Positions 27,530 to 35,249 of a stretch of 64,000 nucleotides of DNA are shown here, one piece after another. Source of the DNA: NIC37A-2 sp050289625 (GTDB lineage: Bacteria; Myxococcota_A; Polyangia; Polyangiales; Polyangiaceae); contig JBNKGC010000004.1 in NCBI GenBank assembly GCA_050289625.1, positions 9,497-73,496 of the forward strand, written 5' to 3'. The notes under the pieces were generated by a model. The model saw nothing but the letters and a program-made list of their open reading frames with translations. It had not been told where the DNA came from and made no database searches. The position numbers were made by a program, and so were the translations under genes. Positions within the stretch are counted from its first letter, which is position 1; the number at the start of each line of letters is the position of its first letter.

Positions 27530-27934
27530 TCAGGCACGGAGAGTGCAGCTCACGGTGGCTTTGAACGTGTAGCTGGGAGACCCGCGGGCGGTCAGCACCG
27601 TGACCAGCGTTCCCGCCGGCACATCCACTTGGATAGGTTCGGGGTTCACGTTCGTGCTCACCGCGCACTCGGCGTCCGATTCGCAGGCGTTTTGAATGTG
27701 GACCCGGTGCTCGTAGCCCGAGCGGTACACCGACTCGGCCCGGTAGGTGATGCAAGCGGGCTTCTCGGCGGGCCGCCGTTCTTCTCTCGCCCCATCCCGC
27801 GCGACGGGCTCCGCGCATGGTGGGGGTGCGGTGACGGTGATGACGGGGTCGCTCCAGACCGCGTTCGAGCCGAAAACGACCGCTCCGAGCAATGCCGCGA
27901 CGCGTAGCATGACCCCCTGTGGAAGGTCTGACAT
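27530..27934 (-). CDS. Secreted protein (unrecognised)
   Basis: A 134-residue protein with a signal peptide-like N-terminus (MLRVAALLGAVVFGSNAVWS, preceded by MSDLPQG) and a mature part with six cysteines in two clusters (CAEP, CITY, CESDAEC, SCTL). The Cys content and small size suggest a disulfide-rich exported protein. No family is recognised. A GTG at 27985 is an alternative start. Confidence 0.6.
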   Translation of the reverse strand: MSDLPQGVMLRVAALLGAVVFGSNAVWSDPVITVTAPPPCAEPVARDGAREERRPAEKPACITYRAESVYRSGYEHRVHIQNACESDAECAVSTNVNPEPIQVDVPAGTLVTVLTARGSPSYTFKATVSCTLRA

Positions 27935-28048
27935 GGGGTCTTGCCAGGCGCCATGCGACGCCTGCACCACGCCTCGGAGGAGCACCCCGCGAAACTAGTC
28001 CGCTTGGGTAGTCTTCTCATCGGCGCAATGCGCCGCGCGATCGCGTCG

Positions 28049-28942
28049 TCAGCTGGGACGCACGGGTAGCGTGAGGAGCTTGCCACCTCGCGGCGGGGGA
28101 TCCACCGGCGGCAGGGCGAGCACGTGTCGCTCAATCACAGGCAACGCGTGCAGGGCCGCCCCCTCGACGTGCAGTTCCGAGAAGGGTCCCTCGAAGACGA
28201 GGAGCAGGACGTAAATCGAGGCGAAGGAACGGGCGAAGTATCCGAGATCGGCTTGGTGGACCAGCCGGCGGAAAGTACTTCCGCCCTCCGCCAGCTCCGC
28301 TTCCGCGCGCACGTTGGCCAACGCACGCACCTCGAGCAACCGGACCCGACGTGCTCGAAGAGGGCGCGCGACGAGACGCTCGAGGGCGCGTCGCAGGCGA
28401 CGTCGGTCTTCTTCGTCCACGCGGGCCTCGGTGAGGACCGCGTCGGCTTCGCCTGCTTCGAGCCCCGCCAAAAGTGCCAAATCGAGGCGACGCGAGCGCG
28501 CAAGTTCGCCCGCTCGGGCGAGGTCGATGGCGGCGTCGACGTCCTCGCTCCGATCGTGCGGTTCGGAGCTCCCCCAAATCACGGGCGAACGCAGGTCGAC
28601 CACCAGGGCGCTCACGGCTCCCGTGCGTCCGGCCAGGGCGCACAGGGCGTCGTCCAGACGCCGACGGGCCAGTTGCTGCTCCGCGTCCTTGCGTGGAGCG
28701 GGACCCTGGACCCCCAAGTCGAAAAAGGACTCTGCCATTTCCCGCAGACGCAGCTGCGCTCTCCGCGCGTCTTCCGGAGGCTCGGCGAAGGTGGCCACCA
28801 AGATCCAACCGTTGGGGACTTCGGTGTAGAGCTGGAGCGGCCCCTCGGGGAACTTGCCTCCGATCTGGAGGTGGGCCGCGTCGCAGCCCAGCTCTTGACG
28901 AACGAGCCCGAGTACACGGTCCAAGGTCTGGTTGCTGCTCAC
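28049..28942 (-). CDS. Hypothetical protein, helical, no family recognised
   Basis: A 297-residue protein starting at GTG 28942. It begins with a helix (SSNQTLDRVLGLVRQELGCDAAHLQIGG), then a beta-rich region (LYTEVPNGWILVATFAEPPEDARR), and a second Val/Asp-rich region ending in LVVDLRSPVIWGSSEPH. The middle third is helix-rich and strongly charged (ALERLVARPLRARRVRLLEVRALANVRAEAELAEG), and FARSFASIYVLLLVFEGPF near residue 255 is hydrophobic. It lies 35 bp downstream of the M74 endopeptidase gene on the same strand. Nothing in the motifs points to a function. Confidence 0.65.
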   Translation of the reverse strand: MSSNQTLDRVLGLVRQELGCDAAHLQIGGKFPEGPLQLYTEVPNGWILVATFAEPPEDARRAQLRLREMAESFFDLGVQGPAPRKDAEQQLARRRLDDALCALAGRTGAVSALVVDLRSPVIWGSSEPHDRSEDVDAAIDLARAGELARSRRLDLALLAGLEAGEADAVLTEARVDEEDRRRLRRALERLVARPLRARRVRLLEVRALANVRAEAELAEGGSTFRRLVHQADLGYFARSFASIYVLLLVFEGPFSELHVEGAALHALPVIERHVLALPPVDPPPRGGKLLTLPVRPS

Positions 28943-28977
28943 GACCTGGTCATTACACCGCGGAGCTGGGGTCCGGG

Positions 28978-30111
28978 TCAAAGAGGCGGCAGGCGCCGCT
29001 CCGGGAAGTTCAGCTGCCCCTGGATGGGTCGAGGACCACCCTTCCGCGGGATCTTGTACACGCGCCGCGCCTGGATGAGGGTATTGCGCAAGCCGTTGGC
29101 TCGCTGGATCGCCTCGACCGTCGTTCCGTAGCGCCTGGCCAGTTTGCCGAGGGTTTCGCCTTTGCGCACGCGGTGTTGGGCAAAGACCGTCACCGGGGGG
29201 ACCAACTTGTGGGCGACCAAGAGGGAGTAGAGCCGCTGGCCGCTTCGCTGGGCGATGGGGTTGAAAAAGCGGACGTGGATGTGGGTCCCGTGGCCGCGCA
29301 CATGGCGAATGATCGCTTGGCGAGAGCCCAGGGTTTCGAAAAGGCTCTGAACCCACTCCGGATCTTCGCCGCTTGCCAGGGCGTGTTCGCGGAGCACACG
29401 CTGGATCGGGTGGTCGATGAGGATCATCTCGACATCCGTCTCCGTGACGAAAGCCCGCACGAGCGCCCAGGTACGCGCGACGTCCAGGTTGTCCGCGGTG
29501 GCTCGTCGATACCAGCGACGCTGCCCTTCGGCGTAGTAGTAGCCGACGTCCACGTCCCGACCCGACTGGTGGCTCAAGTGCGGGCTGAGGTGGCCCCCGC
29601 TTGCGCCGCTGATGTGGCCGATGTGTACGGGGGCCGTGTTCGGGAATTGTTCGTGGACCTTGCTGACCGCCGCCTGCAGGTAGGCCACCGTCTCTTCCGT
29701 CCCCCAAGCAAAGCCTGGTGAAACGAGCTCGAACAGCTTGCCGTCCTCGGGCCGCACACCGTTCAGCAGTCGCCCGTTGTTCGGAAGACCAACCGATAGC
29801 GAGCCGAGACTCTCGGGTGCTTCGAGGAGTCGGTTTTCTAGCTCTTCGTCCGAAAGATCCTCGAAGGGGCTTGCCTTCGCCGACGCCGAAGCCACCTCGC
29901 TGGGACTGGCGGCCACGGCCTGCTCGTCACCGAGGGGCGTCGAGTCCTCTGCGGCGAGATCGGCGGCGTGCTCCGATGGGACCGGTTCGGCTCGCGCTGC
30001 CACCGGACTCGGTGGAGCAAGCCTTGGCTGTTCGGCCGGGGTCGGAAGGCTGGACCGCCCGGCACAGGCCGCTTGAACGAACGCGATCGCAAGGAGGGGG
30101 AGGAGTCTCAC
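28978..30111 (-). CDS. M74 murein endopeptidase with C-terminal LysM domain, lipoprotein
   Basis: A 377-residue predicted lipoprotein (GTG start; MRLLPLLAIAFVQAAC lipobox). After a Pro/Ala/Glu linker of about 90 residues comes a MepA-like (peptidase M74) domain with GHISGASGGHLSPHLSHQSGRDVDVGYYY, the zinc-site H-x-S-H-Q-x-G-x-D-V-D pattern, and a C-terminal zinc histidine in RGHGTHIHVRFF. It ends in a LysM domain (HRVRKGETLGKLARRYGTTVEAIQRANGL) that binds peptidoglycan. It is likely to cleave D-Ala-mDAP cross-links in the sacculus. The M74 family usually lacks LysM, so the combination is a less common form. The next gene on the same strand follows after 35 bp. Confidence 0.88.
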   Translation of the reverse strand: MRLLPLLAIAFVQAACAGRSSLPTPAEQPRLAPPSPVAARAEPVPSEHAADLAAEDSTPLGDEQAVAASPSEVASASAKASPFEDLSDEELENRLLEAPESLGSLSVGLPNNGRLLNGVRPEDGKLFELVSPGFAWGTEETVAYLQAAVSKVHEQFPNTAPVHIGHISGASGGHLSPHLSHQSGRDVDVGYYYAEGQRRWYRRATADNLDVARTWALVRAFVTETDVEMILIDHPIQRVLREHALASGEDPEWVQSLFETLGSRQAIIRHVRGHGTHIHVRFFNPIAQRSGQRLYSLLVAHKLVPPVTVFAQHRVRKGETLGKLARRYGTTVEAIQRANGLRNTLIQARRVYKIPRKGGPRPIQGQLNFPERRLPPL

Positions 30112-30250
30112 GAGAAATCCAAGGGTGGTTCCAGCCAGGAGGGAACGGGGGCAGATGCTGGCAGGATCGCGCCCGTACGCCAGCGGAGCCGGGCGCGGGC
30201 CCCTCCAGGGGGACGTCTGCCCGATCGGGGGACGAGTCTGGCCCAGGATT

Positions 30251-31210
30251 TCAGCGGGTGCCAGTCTTCGGGTCCCCCAACTGGGCATACCAGTCGGCGG
30301 TGCGCGAGAGTCCCTCGCGGAGACCGGTCGTTGGGCCGATTTTTGCCTCGAACCAGCCTGGGTCCAGCACGGAGCGTTCCAGATCGCCGATCCGCGGGGG
30401 CCCGTGGCCGATCGCGCTCGGAGAGTGGGCCAGGTCGACGATCGTTCGAGCGAGGTCTTCCGTAGTCGTCTCGATCCCGGTGGCACAGTTCAACCGGGAC
30501 ACGTCGAGCCGTCCCTCGATGGCCGCCAGGTTCGCGCGAGCGACATCGGCGACGTACACGTAGTCACGAACACAGCCCGGGTCGCCTTCGGTTTTCCGCG
30601 CGTTGACCCGGAGCTGCTGGCCAGCGAGTGCCCGATCGAAGAAGATCGCCACGACCCCCGCTTCCCCGTGGGGATCCTGCCGTGGCCCGTAAACGTTGGC
30701 GTACCGGAGGGTCACGGTATCGAGACCGTGCTGCCGACGGTAGACGTCGAGCAGTTGCTCGTAGGCGAGCTTGTGGATGGCGTAGGGGCTGATCGGAGCG
30801 TTTGGATGGCTTTCGTCGGCGCGAGTCCCCTCGGCGACCTCTCCGTAGATAGCCCCGCCGGTGCTGGCGAACACGATTCGCTGAACTCCAAACTCGATGC
30901 AAGCATCCGCCACGATCAAGCCGCCCTGGACGTTGATTGCGGCGTCCAGGCCGGGATCCCGCATGCTCACGGTGACGCTCGCCTGGGCGGCTTGGTGGCT
31001 GACGACGTCGGGTCGAAAGTCGGAGAACGCCGCGCGCGTCTCTTCCCGGTTGCGGACGTCGACTCGATAGAGCCGAACCGAGGCGGGAAGGTTTTCAGGC
31101 TTGCCCGAGCTCAGATCGTCCAGGGCCGCCACCTCGTGGCCTTCAGCGAGGGCGGTTTCGACGACATGGCTTCCGATGAATCCGGCCCCGCCGGTAACGA
31201 GGATCTTCAT
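30251..31210 (-). CDS. NAD-dependent sugar-nucleotide epimerase/dehydratase (UDP-glucose 4-epimerase-like)
   Basis: A 319-residue extended SDR. The NAD site MKILVTGGAGFIGSHVVE is at residues 1-18; the catalytic Y-x-x-x-K is in SPYAIHKLAYEQLL; other marks are VYRRQHGLDTVTLRYANVYGPRQDP and RDYVYVADVARA. Length and motifs suit a GalE-like epimerase, but the sequence does not fix the substrate. It sits alone on the minus strand between the endopeptidase and the divergent pdxH. Confidence 0.9.
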   Translation of the reverse strand: MKILVTGGAGFIGSHVVETALAEGHEVAALDDLSSGKPENLPASVRLYRVDVRNREETRAAFSDFRPDVVSHQAAQASVTVSMRDPGLDAAINVQGGLIVADACIEFGVQRIVFASTGGAIYGEVAEGTRADESHPNAPISPYAIHKLAYEQLLDVYRRQHGLDTVTLRYANVYGPRQDPHGEAGVVAIFFDRALAGQQLRVNARKTEGDPGCVRDYVYVADVARANLAAIEGRLDVSRLNCATGIETTTEDLARTIVDLAHSPSAIGHGPPRIGDLERSVLDPGWFEAKIGPTTGLREGLSRTADWYAQLGDPKTGTR

Positions 31211-31314
31211 GCGGGTCGTACTCTCGAGGGCTGCGAATGTGCGTGGCCAGGGGGGCGGGTGAGTGCAGAGTCAGGCTGACAGGTTCGGGGATGGGTGTTA
31301 GACCCGGCACACCA

Positions 31315-31905
31315 ATGGATCCAGAGAAGACCAACGATCCACTCGAGATTCTCGACACATGGCTGGAGGACGCGGCTGCTCGCGGTGTGGCGCTGCCCGA
31401 GGCCATGACCCTGGCCACCGTGGATGAAATGGGGCGCCCTTCGGCTCGGATTGTCCTGTACAAGGGGCGCTCCCGAGACGGACTCGCGTTCTTCACGAAC
31501 TACGAAAGCCGCAAGGGCCGTGAGCTCGCGCGCGATCCGCATGCAACTTTCGTGTTTCACTGGGCAGAGCTCCAGCGCCAGGTGCGTGTCGACGGGACGG
31601 TGGAGAAGCTGGGCGCCGAGGAGTCCGACGCGTACTTTGCGACCCGTCCGCGCGACAGTCAGATCGGGGCATGGGCCTCGAAGCAGAGTGAACCGCTCGA
31701 CTCTCGCGAGGCCCTGGATGCCGCTTTCGAGGCTGCGAAGAAGCGCTTCGAAGGGAAACCCGTGCCCAGACCGCCGCATTGGGGCGGCTTTCGGCTCTTG
31801 CCGGAACGAATCGAATTCTGGATCGGGATGTCGGGCCGCCTCCACGACCGCTTCGCGTTCACGCGTTCCGAGCAGGGCTGGACGTGGACACGGCTTGCAC
31901 CCTGA
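31315..31905 (+). CDS. pdxH: Pyridoxamine 5'-phosphate oxidase
   Basis: A 196-residue FMN-dependent oxidase that makes PLP from PNP/PMP. Matches in order: AMTLATVDEMGRPSARIVLYKG (FMN site), GLAFFTNYESRKGRELARDPHATFVFHWAELQRQVRVDGTVEKL, SDAYFATRPRDSQIGAWASKQS, PRPPHWGGFRLLPERIEFWIGMSGRLHDRFAF (C-terminal substrate lid) and the WTRLAP end. It is shorter than E. coli PdxH (218) at the N-terminus. The start ATG is at 31315; upstream in-frame codons give unconserved sequence. It is close to, but probably not cotranscribed with, the following SDR. Confidence 0.95.
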   Translation: MDPEKTNDPLEILDTWLEDAAARGVALPEAMTLATVDEMGRPSARIVLYKGRSRDGLAFFTNYESRKGRELARDPHATFVFHWAELQRQVRVDGTVEKLGAEESDAYFATRPRDSQIGAWASKQSEPLDSREALDAAFEAAKKRFEGKPVPRPPHWGGFRLLPERIEFWIGMSGRLHDRFAFTRSEQGWTWTRLAP

Positions 31906-32001
31906 GCATTCCGTCGACACTTCACACCTGCGTTCGCTTTGGCGACAATCGGACAGCACACTGACGGGGCGGGTTCAGCCCGCGCGAGGGGAGGGAGCGG
32001 C

Positions 32002-32706
32002 ATGGACAAGCCGGTGGCAGTCGTGACCGGAGGAAACCGGGGGATCGGGTTCGAGACGTGCAGGCAGCTCGCGCGCCGGGGATTTCACGTCATCCTGGGC
32101 AGTCGCGACCCGGCCAAGGGGCAGCGCGCTGCTGACGAGCTCCGCGCGAATGGCGCAGACGTGGTGGCACTTTCTCTCGACGTTGCAGACCCCGCGAGCA
32201 TCGCGACACTGCGGGAAGAGCTTCAGGTGCAGGTAGGGCGCGTCGACGTCCTCGTGAACAATGCGGGCATCATCGGTTCGCACTACATGCAGAGCATCTT
32301 GCGTGTCAGTGATCCGGAGATCCTCACGGCCTTCGAGGTTAATTTCCTGGGGCCGCTGCACATGTGCCAGGCGATCGTTCCGCTGATGCAGGACCGCGGA
32401 CACGGACGCATCGTGAACGTGTCGAGCGGAATGGGGCAGCTTCACGACATGGGGTCCGGAGCGCCGCCATACCGGGTGTCGAAGGCCTCCATCAACGTGC
32501 TCACGCGCGTTCTCGCCCGCGAGCTCGAGAGCACCGACATTCTCGTCAACAGCGTCTGCCCCGGCTGGGTTCGCACGGCGCTCGGCGGACAAGAAGCTCC
32601 GCGCAGCTTGGAGGAGGGTGCGCAAGGCATCGTCTGGGCGGCCACGCTTCCCGAGGGAGGGCCGACCGGCGGCTTCTTCCGCGATGGCGAACCCATCCCC
32701 TGGTAA
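32002..32706 (+). CDS. SDR-family NAD(P)-dependent oxidoreductase
   Basis: A 234-residue short-chain dehydrogenase, similar to carbonyl reductase-like SDRs. The nucleotide site VVTGGNRGIGFETCRQLA is near residue 5, NNAG in DVLVNNAGIIG, the serine in VNVSSGMGQL, the catalytic Y-x-x-x-K in PPYRVSKASIN and a PGWVRTALGG loop. It has GAGGGAG upstream as a ribosome-binding site. The substrate is unknown. Confidence 0.92.
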   Translation: MDKPVAVVTGGNRGIGFETCRQLARRGFHVILGSRDPAKGQRAADELRANGADVVALSLDVADPASIATLREELQVQVGRVDVLVNNAGIIGSHYMQSILRVSDPEILTAFEVNFLGPLHMCQAIVPLMQDRGHGRIVNVSSGMGQLHDMGSGAPPYRVSKASINVLTRVLARELESTDILVNSVCPGWVRTALGGQEAPRSLEEGAQGIVWAATLPEGGPTGGFFRDGEPIPW

Positions 32707-32838
32707 AGGGGACTCCTCGGAGCTTCTGGTCATTATCTTGGCGAGCTGAGGAGCCTCTGCCGCCGTTGTCGCCTGGGAGCGTCTCAAGTGTGAGAAAGGG
32801 GCAGGTTCCCACCGGTGCCTCAACCGTTCCGGCCAGAC

Positions 32839-33792
32839 ATGCGGTGGAACGAACGAGTGCGAACGATCTCGGCCGGCCTGGTCGCGCTGGGCGTCGCTGC
32901 CTGTGGTGGAGAGCAGAAGCAGCCCGAGACTCCCGCGCGCGAAGCTGGGGGCGCCGTCGGTGCGGAGATGATGGCGGGACCCGTCTTCCGGTACGACATC
33001 CCCGATGGCCTGCAATACACACAAACGGTGCGCCACACGCGGCAGCTCACTGCCCCAGGCACCCCGATGAACGCCAGTTTGCAGGAGGAGTGGACGTTCG
33101 ACATTACCGTCGACCGCCGTGGTCCCATGACGGAGTTCGACGGCACCTTGAAGTCGGTCCGTTTGAGTCAGAACGGAGCGCTCGTCGCCCAGACCCTCCC
33201 TCAGGACGCGCGCATCTCGGCTCAGATCGACTCCGAGGGCGACGTTCAGTCCGTGACGGGCGCCGAGTCGATTTCCGAAGCCCTGGTCGCGGAGCTCCCC
33301 GAGGCCGAGCGACAACAGGCTCTTGGACTCGTCTCCAACGAGGCGATCGCTGCGAACATGGCCCGTCGACTCTCGCGCTCCGTTCGGCAACTGAACGGCC
33401 GCCCCGCGACCATCGGCGCCACCTGGATCGTGCGGCCCACCGAGCCGGGCATTCGGGGCAAGACCCTCTCCGTCCAGGCCGAGGAACAGTGTGGTCTCAA
33501 GCGCTGCATGCGCGTCGATGCGACCTATCAGATCGATAATGCGAGCATCGCCGACGAACTCCGTGGCGAGGTGATCGGACTCGTCTCCGACGAAGACGAG
33601 GGCGGTGTGAGCGAAGTCACCCTCGAGGACGTCGAAGTGTCCGCGTCGGACACCATGCTCGTCGAGGTCGACACTCTGCTCGTACACAAGGCGACCTTCC
33701 AGGAAACGATCCGACTCCGGGTGAAGGGGCCGGAGCGAACCGTCGACTTGATCGTGACTGAGTCGGACGATCAAGAAATCGTGACCCGCTGA
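32839..33792 (+). CDS. Lipoprotein (unrecognised), DUF6263-like layout
   Basis: A 317-residue predicted lipoprotein. The signal peptide is MRWNERVRTISAGLVALGVAAC, followed by a Gln/Pro/Glu linker and a beta-rich domain of about 260 residues (YDIPDGLQYTQTVRHTRQLT, WTFDITVDRRGPMTEFDGTLKSVRLSQNG, VDATYQIDNASIADE). The alternation of strands and a central helix around residue 150 (SISEALVAELPEAERQQALG) suggest an outer-membrane-facing barrel or sandwich domain. I do not recognise a family with confidence. It is a monocistronic unit with a 130-bp upstream gap. Confidence 0.7.
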   Translation: MRWNERVRTISAGLVALGVAACGGEQKQPETPAREAGGAVGAEMMAGPVFRYDIPDGLQYTQTVRHTRQLTAPGTPMNASLQEEWTFDITVDRRGPMTEFDGTLKSVRLSQNGALVAQTLPQDARISAQIDSEGDVQSVTGAESISEALVAELPEAERQQALGLVSNEAIAANMARRLSRSVRQLNGRPATIGATWIVRPTEPGIRGKTLSVQAEEQCGLKRCMRVDATYQIDNASIADELRGEVIGLVSDEDEGGVSEVTLEDVEVSASDTMLVEVDTLLVHKATFQETIRLRVKGPERTVDLIVTESDDQEIVTR

Positions 33793-33962
33793 CGACCCTC
33801 CCAGCTTTTCCGAATCCGGCCCGATCTGGCTGGCGCCAGGTTTCTGACACGGGGAGACTTTTGTTGAGACTCCTCGTGCGCCTACCGGCCTGCGATCCGT
33901 ACTGCGGTCGTCGGGGCTCGAAGGGAGCCTCGACATAGTGCGCGATCGTGAAGGAGGTCGAG

Positions 33963-34142
33963 ATGGGGAGCTACCAGGCCTTGGACAGTCAGCGCGATGT
34001 CGGCGAAAGGCTGCAGCGTGACAGCGGAATTCCCAAGCCAGGAGGATTGGGCGCATCTCGGAACGAGCTCATCGGTCTCGTTCTCGGCGTGATCGTCCTC
34101 GCTGCGATTGCCGTCGGCTTTTGGTTCGAGGCCACGCGCTAG
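33963..34142 (+). CDS. Small single-pass membrane protein
   Basis: A 59-residue protein with a polar N-terminus (GSYQALDSQRDVGERLQRDSG) and one C-terminal transmembrane helix (LIGLVLGVIVLAAIAVGFWF) ending EATR. The ATG at 33963 has AAGGAGG 5 nt upstream, one of the strongest ribosome-binding sites in the window. It looks like a tail-anchored small protein. No family recognised. Confidence 0.7.
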   Translation: MGSYQALDSQRDVGERLQRDSGIPKPGGLGASRNELIGLVLGVIVLAAIAVGFWFEATR

Positions 34143-34149
34143 AAAAACC

Positions 34150-34161
34150 ATCGCTTGCGAT
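34150..34161. repeat. Short hairpin sharing the CGCTTGCG core
   Basis: ATCGC-TT-GCGAT, a perfect 5-bp stem with a TT loop just after the stop of the small membrane protein gene. The core CGCTTGCG is shared with the larger hairpins at 34234 and, in the other orientation, 48192. Confidence 0.4.
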
Positions 34162-34167
34162 AGTAGC

Positions 34168-34202
34168 CCACTTCGGCCCTCGCCTTCCGAGGGCCGAAGT
34201 GG
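34168..34202. terminator. 15-bp perfect stem-loop in a convergent gap
   Basis: The arms CCACTTCGGCCCTCG and CGAGGGCCGAAGTGG are perfect complements around a 5-nt loop (CCTTC). The convergent stops of the small membrane protein gene and the OmpA-like gene flank it. No T-run follows on either strand, so it is probably an mRNA 3'-end hairpin or factor-assisted bidirectional terminator. Confidence 0.6.
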
Positions 34203-34233
34203 CGGTGGGCCAACCGATGCGGTCCACCTCATA

Positions 34234-34257
34234 GCGATGACCGCTTGCGGTGATCGC
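34234..34257. repeat. Dispersed hairpin (GATGACCGCTTGCGG family), copy 1
   Basis: GCGAT-G-ACCGC-TT-GCGGT-G-ATCGC forms a stem of two perfect 5-bp blocks with one mismatch. It ends 3 bp beyond the stop of the OmpA-like gene. The core CGATGACCGCTTGCGG is found again, in reverse, at 48192-48219, also between convergent genes. Confidence 0.5.
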
Positions 34258-34260
34258 CCT

Positions 34261-35019
34261 TTAGTCCGTCACGTAGACGTCGACGCGCTCTGCGAATCCG
34301 CGCTCCGAAGGCTCCAAGTACTCCCCGCCGCCCTCGGACTCGATGGTGATGCGCGAGGCGTCCACTCCCTGATTGATGAGGATCTGAGCGACGTTCTGAG
34401 CGCGCTCCATCCCGAGATCGACGTCAGCATCCGCGTCTCCCGAAGGCGCGGCGTGACCGGAAACGGTGACTTTCGTGTCGCCCTGTTGGTCGCCCATCAA
34501 GCAGTCGCCGAGCGTCTTGCCGCGAGTGAAGTTGCTGCCCTCGACTCGCGATGATTCCCCGTCGAAGAAGATCGGGGTCGGAGCGCTCAAGTCGCAGCTC
34601 GAAAGCCGCTTCGCCGACTGCTCGCCGGCGTGAGTGATGACGATTTCGGCCTTGTTCTTTTCGAGGCCGAGGTCTTCGCCTGCTTCGTGCAGCCCTTTCT
34701 CCACGGCGTCGCCTGCTTTGTCGGCTCCCCGCTCCGCTGCTTCGCCGGCATCGTCCAGCGCATCGCCCGCTTCGTCTTTCGCGGTGTCGAGGCTTTCGGC
34801 GGTATCATGGGCCAGCTCTTTGCCCTTCTCGAGCCCGCGCTCTCCGAGCTCACCGGCCTTGTCGGTTGCCTTCCCGACGACGGCTCCGACTTCGCCAGCC
34901 GTCTCCTTGACGTCTTCCTTCGCCTCGTGACGTTCCTTCTTTTCACAGCCCGTCGCGACGAGCGCTGCAGCGACGCAGCTCGCGCCTAAGACGGCGCTCC
35001 AACTGAGACCCAGCCGCAT
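34261..35019 (-). CDS. OmpA-like lipoprotein with LEA-like helical linker
   Basis: A 252-residue predicted lipoprotein. The signal peptide MRLGLSWSAVLGASCVAAALVATGC ends in a lipobox. A region of about 100 residues follows, rich in Ala/Glu/Lys/Asp with 11-residue-like periodicity (AGELGERGLEKGKELAHDTAESLDTAKDEAG and so on), resembling LEA/CsbD-type amphipathic helices. The C-terminal 90 residues are an OmpA/Pal-type peptidoglycan-binding domain (TKVTVSGHAAPSGDADADVDLGMERAQNVAQILINQGVDASRITIES). The GGGGGGAAG upstream of ATG 35019 supports that start. It probably tethers the outer membrane to the cell wall. Confidence 0.85.
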   Translation of the reverse strand: MRLGLSWSAVLGASCVAAALVATGCEKKERHEAKEDVKETAGEVGAVVGKATDKAGELGERGLEKGKELAHDTAESLDTAKDEAGDALDDAGEAAERGADKAGDAVEKGLHEAGEDLGLEKNKAEIVITHAGEQSAKRLSSCDLSAPTPIFFDGESSRVEGSNFTRGKTLGDCLMGDQQGDTKVTVSGHAAPSGDADADVDLGMERAQNVAQILINQGVDASRITIESEGGGEYLEPSERGFAERVDVYVTD

Positions 35020-35249
35020 GGCTTCCCCCCTTCGTTCGTCCGCTGCGCTCGACGCCCCAACCTGAGTGGTCGGCTGCGAACGTCCAGCGGTCTTGGCGCC
35101 AAACCCAGGCTGAAGCTCCGATCGGGGATCGTCAAGGCGCCGTCGATGGAGACCCGCACACGGAAGACCGTTCGGGTCAGAGACCGCTTTCGAGGCGGCC
35201 CCCACTCGGGCTAGTCATTCGCACTACTGAATCACAGGAATTCGCGGGC

